Shown: one piece after another, positions 33,901 through 38,514 of the stretch | Numbering within the stretch: the stretch's first letter is position 1 | How the letters are laid out: each line of letters opens with the position of its first letter | Assembly: GCF_040115645.1 (NCBI RefSeq) | Contig: NC_089541.1 | Span: 7,192,001-7,256,000 of the forward strand | DNA: 64,000 nt | Direction: 5' to 3' | DNA from: Euwallacea fornicatus | Lineage: Eukaryota; Arthropoda; Insecta; Coleoptera; Curculionidae | Program-made: the position numbers and the translations under genes | Notes under the pieces: generated by a model | What the model was told of the DNA's origin: nothing | The model's input: only the letters and a program-made list of their open reading frames with translations | Databases searched by the model: none

Positions 33901-36139
33901 AGTGACACCGTTGTATGGGAGGATGAGAATCGCTTAAAATCTCATACGATCGGTATGCATGCAAAATGTACCGGGATGTGGGCGTTCGCCTTAATCTTCT
34001 AAATAAATCACTTAGCGCTCTTCCCGGTTACGATAAATTCCACGGCAAAGCGTTGTTTGGGTGTGAATTGGTCGTTTTGCTTTGACTATATGGGTGCTGC
34101 TACAGAGCTCGATAATTTTAGTGGTAGGTAGCTGAGCCACACAAACCTTTTTTCGAGAACCGTCAAAATTTGACACTATCTAGAACAACGCGCTTTTTCA
34201 TTGACTTTTTTCCCGTTGTCCATGCCTGCACACCTATGGCGTTAAAGTAGCTGGGCCAAGTGCCCGTTTCGCACATTATTATCGAACTATTCAAGAGTTC
34301 AAAACAAATAGAGGTTTCGGGCGATAATATAAAATCCAGGGGGTAAAAAGTCAAGTTGATGACGTTTGCAAGGACCCAAAACTTCTGGTTCAAAATCGGA
34401 TATCACGTCGGAAAAGGCAAGAAATACCATCAATTATTATTTACTTCCTTTTTCCTAAATTCTGATTTTTTACTGATTATTTTATCATCGTCGTTGTTAT
34501 TGTTATTGTTGTTGTTATTAAAGAGGCCACAAAATTAAAAGAAAGCAAAGAAAGTCATTACATTAACACGCGTTTTTGGTGTTTGAACTGATGCATTTTG
34601 GTATGCGCGCTCGCGATATTTCGAGCCATTACTGACGTACATATTTCGGGGTATTTCCAAAGAACTTCGCGATGCTTCCAAGGTATTCTTGTGCACAAAA
34701 ATCATCAGCGATCTACAGTCGGTTTGCGATGTTCTGGAACATTTTTCTTCTGAATGGACGAGATTCCCTTGCTGCAGTTGCAACAAGTCGTCCCGCTCTC
34801 GACTGTTGGCATTCCTGCGATTAGCTCGGATAAAGTATGAGCGACGCGAGGCGATAAATCACCGCTAACTATTGTCGCCTATCGCTGATTAGACGATGCT
34901 GAGCCCCCAGGAGATCTTAGGAAAACATTAAAAAGGAGAATTACACGCGCCGCCCCAGTAGCAGTACCGGTATTCGTTATTCTCGCAACATGTCACGGTT
35001 CTTCCTGTGTAATTTCATGGCTGAATGAGGGGTTTTGTTTCAGAAAATCCTTAGTCAATCCATCGTAAGTGTTCATCTAGAAATCCGACCAAAGTACCTA
35101 GTTCCTGACACGAATTGCTTCATCGACCACCTAGATAGTATACACACAGTAGCTAAGTCACATACCTATACTTTAATGGTGCCTACCGTCGGTAAGTACA
35201 TATAATTTTGATTCTAAAGCAATTTGCCCGGTACTCCTCATACTCGAGGAGATAAATATCAAAAGGGCACATGTCTACTTCTCGTTAAAAAATATTTTTC
35301 TAATAAAAATATGAGCGAAATGAGAAAACGATTTCTTCAGAAATTGTTGGGAATTTTGTAGGTTTAATGTTTACTCCGTCAATTCCTATTTTTTTTTTCA
35401 GTTTTAAGCGAACTGGAAGGGCTTAGCAAGGGTAACCCTCCTCCCACCTCCAAGGGCAAGTTCTCCCCTAGTCCAGAACACGTTCAAAAAGTAGCAGAAG
35501 CATCTAGAGCAGCTCTGGAATTCTTGAAAACGCGCCATGCAGCTGTTAAATGCGTAACAACGAAAGGAGCAGTTCTTCCGTCAATGACGTTCAGCGTCGA
35601 AGATGACGCTACCTGGGACGTTACCGTCAAGAATGACGACAAAATATTGGACACGTGTTTGATTCTGTGTAAAAACCATGGGAAGGAACAATCGTCCGAA
35701 ACTAAAGAGGGTAAGAATTTGTAGTTTTATGTGAGATAAAGCTCAAGTAGCGAAAAATTATTATTTGAACGGGAAAGGGGCATTAGTGGGCAAATACTTT
35801 AGAGATTTCTATTACAATAGAAAATAATAATTTTTCAACTAAGCATCTTCAGCCCACAATGCATACCACAGGTAATGAAGCTCATGCGATAGCTTATTAA
35901 CAAAAACAACGTCAAACTTTTGTAAGTAGTGGAATAGTAGATATGGAACTTAACAAATGAGTGACGTTGACTGACTCAAATCAAAAGATGGCGTTTTTCT
36001 TGTAGGGGAACCCCGACGTTTGTTCCGCGAAGTGGTATTACTCACCGAAGATCGAAACCTGCGCGTGAAAGCGCATGCACGCGATGTACCTGTGCGTGCG
36101 CTGCCCGATTTTATGCGCTGGGCCAGTCTCGGAGGATGA
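749..36139 (+). CDS. SMG6: SMG6/EST1A ortholog, NMD endonuclease (24 exons, 5' incomplete)
   Basis: Joining 24 GT-AG exons gives 1,576 codons plus a stop with every splice phase consistent. Seen: an Arg/Ser/Asp-rich, probably disordered N-terminal half; a helical Est1/14-3-3-like region (about residues 720-1110 of the visible product) with signatures such as GDLGRYKEQ and RRKLDAVYYYMRSL; a charged linker; and a C-terminal PIN domain (about 1390-1565) with VPDTNCFIDHL, NDDKILD and LTEDRNLRVKA. Known of the family: SMG6 is a cytoplasmic endonuclease that cuts mRNAs near premature stops after recruitment by phosphorylated UPF1; the 14-3-3-like part binds phosphoprotein and the PIN domain cuts RNA. 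SMG5 and SMG7 are the alternatives, but SMG7 lacks a PIN domain and SMG5 has a PIN domain without the full acidic triad. The first Met visible is residue 13 (ATG at 787), with no in-frame stop before it in the exon, so the real start is probably upstream. Human SMG6 is about 1,420 residues, so this ortholog is long. Confidence 0.95.
979..1304 (+). CDS. SMG6: SMG6 exon 2
   Basis: Follows a 59-bp intron and ends on a whole codon before GTGAGT. Encodes a charged Asn/Lys/Arg segment, then the ordered-looking motif LPPRLQRKFMEENGL. Such an island in a low-complexity region is a candidate protein-binding helix, and I believe it is shared with other SMG6 proteins. Confidence 0.88.
1357..1574 (+). 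CDS. SMG6: SMG6 exon 3
   Basis: Flanked by acceptor TTTTTGTAG and donor GTAAGT. Encodes a Tyr/Pro/His-rich stretch followed by GKARGRGRFN, an RG-type basic patch suited to RNA or protein contacts, and IRPITPDRV. It leaves in phase 2, matching exon 4. Confidence 0.88.
1664..1894 (+). CDS. SMG6: SMG6 exon 4 (RS-rich)
   Basis: Acceptor TAAAATAG and donor GTAGGA. Encodes a Ser/Pro/Arg-rich segment with PPSRPPSRSRTPS and repeated DRSDRRSNRS-like pieces. SP and TP sites make it a likely phosphorylated disordered linker (inference). Confidence 0.87.
1895..2242 (+). other. SMG6 intron 4 (348 bp)
   Basis: AT-rich intron between exons 4 and 5, with canonical ends. No other feature recognised. Confidence 0.85.
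2243..2376 (+). CDS. SMG6: SMG6 exon 5 (RD-rich)
   Basis: Acceptor TTTTAG and donor GTAGGT. There are two adjacent GT choices (2377 and 2381); only ending at 2376 keeps the frame into exon 6. Encodes an alternating Arg/Asp/Lys tract ending RADRRKKSG, an RD-type low-complexity region as in RNA-processing factors. Confidence 0.86.
2435..2688 (+). CDS. SMG6: SMG6 exon 6
   Basis: Acceptor CTATTCAG and donor GTAAGA; ends on a whole codon. Starts with a basic ERRSSSRD piece and then becomes more ordered: a Ser/Thr-rich stretch, TNRLPNLKINED, and a short helix-like end (FELAAMDRNIL). It marks the change from basic low complexity to a mixed linker. Confidence 0.88.
2738..2892 (+). CDS. SMG6: SMG6 exon 7
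   Basis: Follows a 49-bp intron. Encodes an acidic amphipathic helix-like segment (DWNEEVELNHRLEAEALSD) and a Ser-rich stretch. Leaves in phase 2 before GTAATT, a non-optimal but acceptable donor. Confidence 0.86.
3007..3036 (+). CDS. SMG6: SMG6 exon 8, 30-nt microexon
   Basis: A 30-nt exon between TTGCAG and GTGAGT. It encodes a basic run (GNRRKSKQ) and is phase 2 in and out, so it can be skipped without breaking the frame. Its position and phase join exons 7 and 9 perfectly, but short exons are harder to prove by eye. Confidence 0.72.
3037..3188 (+). repeat. SMG6 intron 8 with an 11-bp poly-G run
   Basis: The intron has a homopolymer of 11 G at 3121-3131. It is a simple-sequence tract prone to length variation and sequencing error. 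Confidence 0.8.
3189..3275 (+). CDS. SMG6: SMG6 exon 9
   Basis: Acceptor TATTACAG and donor GTGAGT. Encodes a short polar piece (GSGSGYRDRTPTNRDGKD) and leaves in phase 2. It joins over a 2.4-kb intron to exon 10. Confidence 0.8.
3276..5660 (+). other. SMG6 intron 9 (2.4 kb)
   Basis: Long intron with no recognisable gene on either strand. Open frames are under 80 codons and show no known domain. No inverted-repeat element was found by eye. Confidence 0.75.
5661..6206 (+). CDS. SMG6: SMG6 exon 10 (largest coding exon)
   Basis: 546 nt between CCTCTAG and GTGAGA. It encodes a basic Arg/Ser tract (GRHGRRRRRSSKD), a polar linker, then two hydrophobic islands, KKGGILILPVNKSP and TLFDPKNPTKPILVKSPGG. 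The end (DADKLPVWYNESR) leads into the helical Est1 region. The islands look like conserved short linear motifs; whether they bind a partner cannot be told from sequence. Known exon-junction-complex binding motifs of human SMG6 lie near its extreme N-terminus, which would be upstream here. Confidence 0.92.
6262..6578 (+). CDS. SMG6: SMG6 exon 11, start of Est1/14-3-3-like region
   Basis: Acceptor TTGTTTAG and donor GTGAGA. It encodes helices with a strong coding character: FPDLLRDIKRADVELQ, LEQHLWKLLYYNIIEVTRK and YKAYLLYIIDDG. In SMG5/6/7 proteins this region begins the 14-3-3-like phosphopeptide-binding module. Confidence 0.93.
6831..7047 (+). CDS. SMG6: SMG6 exon 12
   Basis: Acceptor TTCTTCAG and donor GTAAGT. 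Encodes helices ending in the family signature GDLGRYKEQVNETSNYGKCR, one of the clearest identifiers of the Est1 tetratricopeptide-like domain. Leaves in phase 2. Confidence 0.95.
7101..7179 (+). CDS. SMG6: SMG6 exon 13
   Basis: Short exon after a 53-bp intron. Encodes WYIKSHEINPKNGKPYNRLA, the conserved repeat helix pair of the Est1 domain. Ends on a whole codon before GTAAGT. Confidence 0.95.
7318..7428 (+). CDS. SMG6: SMG6 exon 14
   Basis: 37 codons between TTTCTAG and GTTTGT. Encodes RRKLDAVYYYMRSLMSSNP and a short helical tail, the most conserved block of SMG5/6/7 family proteins. Confidence 0.95.
7429..9060 (+). other. SMG6 intron 14 (1.6 kb), holds a dispersed repeat
   Basis: No gene. 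The part from about 7,975 to 8,172 belongs to a repeat family with further copies near 51 kb (separate entry). The rest is AT-rich with no recognised feature. Confidence 0.75.
7975..8172 (+). repeat. Dispersed repeat, copy in SMG6 intron 14
   Basis: Shares GGATATTTTCCTG.AGG.TCAACA and, about 100 bp on, ATCGAA..C.GTCT.TGGG with 51,309-51,525 in the same order and orientation. Short frames on its minus strand share an L-x-LQEN motif with the copies near 51 kb, so the family may descend from a coding element, but I do not recognise it. Confidence 0.55.
9061..9282 (+). CDS. SMG6: SMG6 exon 15
   Basis: 74 codons in phase 0 between TTTCTTAG and GTACGC. Encodes a highly charged helix (KKRREERLERQRQ), then FLRKETWIRPDGGRR, then a Glu-rich acidic tract (EETEDSEEEDL). 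SMG6 proteins have a comparable charged insert with a Trp-Ile-Arg/His-Pro motif inside the helical region. Confidence 0.93.
9335..9396 (+). CDS. SMG6: SMG6 exon 16
   Basis: 62-nt exon after a 52-bp intron. Encodes VNKRFITSYLHVHGKLITKI, a helix of the Est1 DNA/RNA-binding-type region. Leaves in phase 2. Confidence 0.92.
9462..9607 (+). CDS. SMG6: SMG6 exon 17
   Basis: Encodes MESFQDAAMQMLKEFRALLQ and a Phe/Leu-rich helix (RFLQLLALNMFAID). Leaves in phase 1 at GTGAGT, and the only phase-compatible, sequence-compatible next exon is 13.3 kb away at 22,905. Confidence 0.93.
10865..11005. repeat. Cluster of four TAAATTACT boxes in inverted arrangement
   Basis: Two CTAAATTACT boxes (10,875 and 10,894) are followed by two AAGTAATTTAG boxes in opposite orientation (10,957 and 10,986), with GTTCACA words beside three of them. 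The imperfect dyad could be a decayed foldback element or tandem binding sites. Confidence 0.4.
14270..14445 (+). repeat. Low-copy dispersed repeat (copy 1 of 3)
   Basis: Shares an ordered set of words with 17,930-18,105 and 59,560-59,725: a TCTTGGA-type start, a TGGTAA.A..AAATGGCTTAATC core, and a TTTTTTTATTGATCACCCGTTA end. Similarity is patchy over about 175 bp, with indels. Confidence 0.55.
17930..18105 (+). repeat. Low-copy dispersed repeat (copy 2 of 3)
   Basis: Same order of words as copies at 14.3 and 59.6 kb: TCTTGGATAAATTCA, then TGGTAAATAACAAATTGC, then TTTTAATGATCACTTGTTAG. It lies in the same orientation and the same SMG6 intron as copy 1. Confidence 0.55.
20974..20998 (+). repeat. 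Perfect 25-bp direct repeat, left copy
   Basis: The 25 bp starting AAAATGAGCCGGGACGA recur exactly at 22,081-22,105. The flanks of the two copies are unrelated, so they bound an interval of 1,082 bp. Confidence 0.85.
22081..22105 (+). repeat. Perfect 25-bp direct repeat, right copy
   Basis: Exact match to 20,974-20,998. It is preceded by an AT-rich run (GATAAAT), which would suit the tail of a retroposed insert, although no retroelement protein was recognised between the copies. Confidence 0.85.
22905..23175 (+). CDS. SMG6: SMG6 exon 18
   Basis: Acceptor TTGGTATAG (weak pyrimidine tract) and donor GTAAGT; two bases in, phase 2 out. Encodes SELQERALIVSLQMFNLILE and the conserved block VLLPAIKVWCDWML with WNPPPS. 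Human SMG6 has the same arrangement (Leu-Leu-Pro, Lys-Val-Trp, Trp-Met-Leu, Trp-Asn-Pro-Pro-Pro). Confidence 0.95.
23232..23332 (+). CDS. SMG6: SMG6 exon 19
   Basis: Follows a 56-bp intron. Encodes PPGDLWSRLGLLMNILEQ and a short polar stretch, continuing the helical domain. Leaves in phase 1 at GTGCGT. Confidence 0.92.
23333..24939 (+). other. SMG6 intron 19 (1.6 kb)
   Basis: No gene or element recognised. It ends with GATATTTCAG, the acceptor of exon 20. Confidence 0.75.
24940..25217 (+). CDS. SMG6: SMG6 exon 20
   Basis: Encodes LPEDATLCGFTPLIFHDREP, matching the SMG6 family block with Leu-Ser/Cys-Gly-Phe-Xaa-Pro-Leu, and then a helix with ISKLIFFGTVFLCGLEPP. Ends on a whole codon before GTGAGT. 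It connects the helical region to the linker before the PIN domain. Confidence 0.93.
25218..27238 (+). other. SMG6 intron 20 (2.0 kb)
   Basis: No gene recognised. ACTCC(T/A)AGATTGTTTAT occurs twice about 180 bp apart (near 26,606 and 26,788), a possible short old duplication. Confidence 0.7.
27239..27424 (+). CDS. SMG6: SMG6 exon 21 (acidic plus coiled-coil linker)
   Basis: Acceptor TTTTTACTAG and donor GTAAGT, phase 0 in and out. Encodes an acidic tract (ETFSGGEEDVEG) and a charged helix (DLLTRKLELEKRNRSQERHQ) that probably forms a coiled coil. The same acidic-then-basic-helix order precedes the PIN domain in human SMG6. Confidence 0.93.
28675..30090 (-). mobile_element. Tc1/mariner-like element with about 210-bp terminal inverted repeats
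   Basis: The left end (28,675-28,899) and the right end (29,881-30,090) are inverted copies, sharing long stretches such as CTTAGAAAGTTGAAATTTG and GCCCTATAAATTTTTACT. The element is bounded by TA on both sides (28,673-28,674 and 30,091-30,092), as expected for Tc1/mariner transposition. The interior carries a decayed minus-strand transposase tail. At 1.4 kb it has lost most of its transposase. The terminal repeats have diverged by perhaps a quarter, so it is old. Confidence 0.85.
29259..29429 (-). pseudogene. Transposase C-terminal remnant
   Basis: Reading the minus strand gives VYASPSNKWKELEAKARSA, then NITPNQLSNVMRKTVRN, then an in-frame stop, then GGHFEHFN. The VY...W.ELE...NI.P.QL pattern with a closing G-G-H-F-E-H is the usual end of insect Tc1/mariner-type DDE transposases. 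Catalytic residues are not present in this piece. Confidence 0.75.
30208..30828 (-). mobile_element. Internally deleted Tc1/mariner-like element, copy A
   Basis: A 621-bp element with 125-bp terminal inverted repeats (30,208-30,332 and 30,704-30,828), both starting CAGGGTGAGTCGGGAGGATC, with TA target duplications on each side. Between the repeats lies only the end of a transposase gene, on the minus strand. It is nearly identical to copy B at 37,897-38,514 but in the opposite orientation. The copy sits 117 bp from the larger element ending at 30,090, inside the last long SMG6 intron. Confidence 0.92.
30396..30674 (-). pseudogene. C-terminal transposase fragment in copy A
   Basis: Minus-strand frame open from about 30,674 to a stop at 30,396. 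It reads VLVRGGPISWPPRSPDLTPL, then DYCLWGWFKTEVY, and closes with CLEVNGNIFEHLL. This is the segment around the third catalytic acid (the Asp of PLDYCLWG) and the tail of a Tc1/mariner DDE transposase. The DNA-binding part and the first two acids are missing, so it cannot act as a transposase. Confidence 0.85.
33238..33270. repeat. Perfect hairpin, 12-bp stem and 9-nt loop
   Basis: GGCATCGGATAT (33,238-33,249) and ATATCCGATGCC (33,259-33,270) are exact inverted copies around TAAGGTGGG. It lies inside an SMG6 intron; no other function is evident. Confidence 0.8.
34490..34520. repeat. TTG/TTA triplet simple repeat
   Basis: An interrupted run of GTT, ATT and GTC triplets; low-complexity intronic sequence. 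Confidence 0.7.
35044..35191 (+). CDS. SMG6: SMG6 exon 22, start of PIN domain
   Basis: Acceptor TTTTGTTTCAG and donor GTAAGT. Encodes LEIRPKYLVPDTNCFIDHLD; the Asp in VPDTN (35,107-35,109) is the first catalytic metal-binding acid of the PIN fold. The following TYTLMVPTV forms the next strand. Confidence 0.96.
35402..35710 (+). CDS. SMG6: SMG6 exon 23, middle of PIN domain
   Basis: Follows a 210-bp intron with a strong poly-T acceptor. Encodes VLSELEGLSKGN (counterpart of the family's INELDGLAKG), RAALEFLKTRHA, and KNDDKILDTCLILCK, which carries the second acidic site (Asp codons 35,635-35,640). Leaves in phase 1. Confidence 0.96.
36006..36139 (+). CDS. SMG6: SMG6 exon 24, end of PIN domain and stop
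   Basis: Encodes FREVVLLTEDRNLRVKAHA, with the third catalytic Asp at 36,050-36,052, and ends RWASLGG before TGA (36,137-36,139). Human SMG6 has Asp where this protein has Glu just before the catalytic Asp, a mild change. Other SMG6 proteins also stop shortly after the Trp-Ala motif, so the stop is plausible. Confidence 0.95.
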
Positions 36140-36233
36140 ATACACGATTCTGTGCAAGGCCGTTTTGGACCAGTCAGGATTGTTTTTGGCACTACGAATC
36201 GACCAAAATAAGGACGAGGTAAGTTTTGAATGA
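36075..36233 (+). other. Open +1 frame overlapping the SMG6 stop, with donor-like GTAAGT
   Basis: In the +1 frame an ATG at 36,075 opens 52 codons, crosses the SMG6 stop and reads SEDEYTILCKAVLDQSGLFL then ALRIDQNKDE, which looks coding. The perfect donor GAG/GTAAGT sits at 36,219, 80 nt beyond the SMG6 stop. It may be chance, a 3' UTR intron, or an alternative C-terminus. Confidence 0.3.
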
Positions 36234-37894
36234 CTTGATGTAATTCCTTAAGGTAAGAAAGGTTCCTGATTCTTCAGGTTAGTTCAAAAGAGTTGCAATA
36301 CTTTCCATACCTACTATTTAAGTCCTTTAAATTTACGTCTTAACGATAAGTAATTCTATTACAGCTTTTCTCAGAACTCAGATGAATAGATGAACAGAAT
36401 TTAATTCCGAAGCTAAAACCAAAATTTCATCAAGTTTGTATTTCTCCACACATACTAACCCAACATTACCTTAAAAAAAATGATCTAGAACGCCACTTTT
36501 ATTTCGTTTGACACTAATGTTCGAAATTTATTAGCAACTATTATTGTGGTTATCGTCCTAACAGCATATTTTTTGTTGTATGTACCTCAGTCCGAAATTA
36601 CACAAATAAGGAATATATTTGTAATATATTCGTTGTTATACTTATGTGTCATATTTTATTTAATTACGTTCGCAATTTAATGTCTTTATACACTTGTCTT
36701 AAAGTGCAAATATGAAAAAGTAATTCATAGTACTTATACAATTTTGTACTAACAATTTACGATTTTTTTAAGTTTATTGTTAAGTTATCGCGTAGATGGT
36801 CCTGTACAAATAGTTTTTCGACTGAAAATAGCGTACCTAAGCAAGTAGACTTAATAATTTTATTATTAGTGCAGCGAGGCTTTTTAGACGAATGTGTCAA
36901 TTTTAAAAATAGGATTGTTTCGATTAACCATTTATTTTCTATTGTTTTAAATTACTTTGAAAATACTATAGCATTAAGGTCATTCTTGCCCTCAAGGACT
37001 GTTGTTTGACCGATTTGCGTTGACGAACGCGCCATGCCATTAATTACGTTTAAATTTTATATTTCGATTATTACATCTATTTCCTCGAGTATTTTCGAGT
37101 TATGAGCCGATTAATTACTAGTTATTGATATTTTAACTAATTATATAAATTGTACTTATTTTTTAGACATTGATTTAGTTGTATTAATTTTAAGCTATCG
37201 GGTATTGGTAAGATTCAAGTTTGAGGATTTAAAAAAATCTAGACAACATCAACGTTTCTAGGCATGATATAGGTAGATAGTGTTTTTTTGAAAAACTAAC
37301 AATCATCACAATTTTCATATTGACCCTTTATATTGTAGTTGTTAACGTCTTTGCTCAGGAACATGTTTGTAAATAAAGATGGTTTATTAGAGAACTGAGT
37401 TTGCTTCCAAGTTCGTTTTAACAGAAAAGTAAACCTAAAAGTAAAGAATATGGCTAAACTGTAAAGGTAAGTAAAGTCACGGTACGGATACATTACAGTA
37501 CGGACACGACCTTTGAGATAAAACACAAAATCCTGTTACCAATTCAAATATTGTCTCGACGGATATTTTCGATATTATGATACAACTGATTCACGTAGTA
37601 ACTAGAAGCAAAAAATGTACACTTTTATTTAATGCAATTTTCAATTTATAACCTTCAAGTTATGCACATAGATGTCAAAAAAGCACGGTTTTAGATGCAC
37701 CTTTAACTAGCGATTTGATTTACTCAGAAGATCAAAGCATCAAATTCGAAGTTACCATTTTCACAAAATAGGTAACGGCCATTTAATTTTCCAGTTAGAT
37801 TCTCTCGAAGAACGCCTTATAGATTTTTATAATGCGTCAATTTTTATACCACACCTAGCAAGTATATTACATCACATCAAACGATTAGGAAATA
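36140..37894. other. SMG6 3' flank, probable 3' UTR then intergenic
   Basis: No further gene seen. The first clear AATAAA found is at about 37,372, roughly 1.2 kb after the stop, so either the 3' UTR is long or a variant poly(A) signal is used earlier. Confidence 0.5.
37372..37377 (+). terminator. Candidate polyadenylation signal AATAAA
   Basis: AATAAA preceded by TTGTA and followed by a T/G-rich stretch. It is the nearest exact hexamer noticed downstream of SMG6, so it is offered only as a candidate. Confidence 0.25.
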
Positions 37895-37896
37895 TA

Positions 37897-38514
37897 CAGG
37901 GTGAGTCGGGAGGATCGTGCCAAACTTCAGGAGCGTGTTGTACATGAAAAATAAATGTAAAAAAACTCAAATGTTATCCGATTTTCGTTTGTTTACAAGT
38001 TATAGCGTAAATAAATTTTTTTAACTAGGATTCTATTTACCATAAACGTACCTTTCCTGGACGTTCTTGTACGTGGTGGCCCTATTAGTTGGCCTCCAAG
38101 GTCTCCAGACCTCACACCACTAGACTATTGTTTGTGGGGTTGGTTTAAAACTGAAGTGTACAGAGTAAAAGTGGACACTCAAGATGCACTAGTTCAACGC
38201 ATTAGAAATGCTGCAGCTGCCATTAAAGAAAGACATGAAACAATCAGGAGCGCAACGAATGCTCTTCGTAGACGAAGCCGAAAATGTTTAGAAGTTAATG
38301 GCAATATTTTTGAACATTTACTATGATATCCAAACGTTAATTTATGGAATTTCTCATGAAATTTATACATTTTTAAAATTTTATGTTTTAATTTTATTTA
38401 CGCTATAACTTGTAAACAAACGAAAATCGGATAACAACATTTGAGTTTTTTTACATTTATTTTTCATGTACAACACGCTCCTGAAGTTTGGCACGATCCT
38501 CCCGACTCACCTTG
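37897..38514 (+). mobile_element. Internally deleted Tc1/mariner-like element, copy B
   Basis: A 618-bp element, nearly identical to copy A (30,208-30,828) over its whole length but inverted. It has the same CAGGGTGAGTCGGG end, TA duplications at 37,895-37,896 and 38,515-38,516, and the same internal structure. The right tip reads CACCTTG instead of CACCCTG. Copies A and B lie 7.1 kb apart on either side of the last three SMG6 exons. Confidence 0.92.
38048..38326 (+). pseudogene. C-terminal transposase fragment in copy B
   Basis: Same 93-codon segment as in copy A, and the last 64 residues are identical in the two copies. It has SPDLTPLDYCLWGWFK with the third catalytic Asp and the closing NGNIFEHLL. 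It lacks the helix-turn-helix region and the first two catalytic acids. Confidence 0.85.

Larger units (their letters stand above)
27425..35043 (+). other. SMG6 intron 21 (7.6 kb), transposon-rich
   Basis: Holds two neighbouring Tc1/mariner-like elements (28,675-30,090 and 30,208-30,828), a perfect hairpin at 33,238-33,270 and a TTG/TTA simple repeat near 34,490-34,520. Otherwise AT-rich with no supported gene. Confidence 0.8.

Noticed and set aside
33763..34002. 79-codon open frame with an alanine run
   Set aside because: The alanine run comes from a short GCA/GCG triplet tract; no domain and no neighbouring exon.
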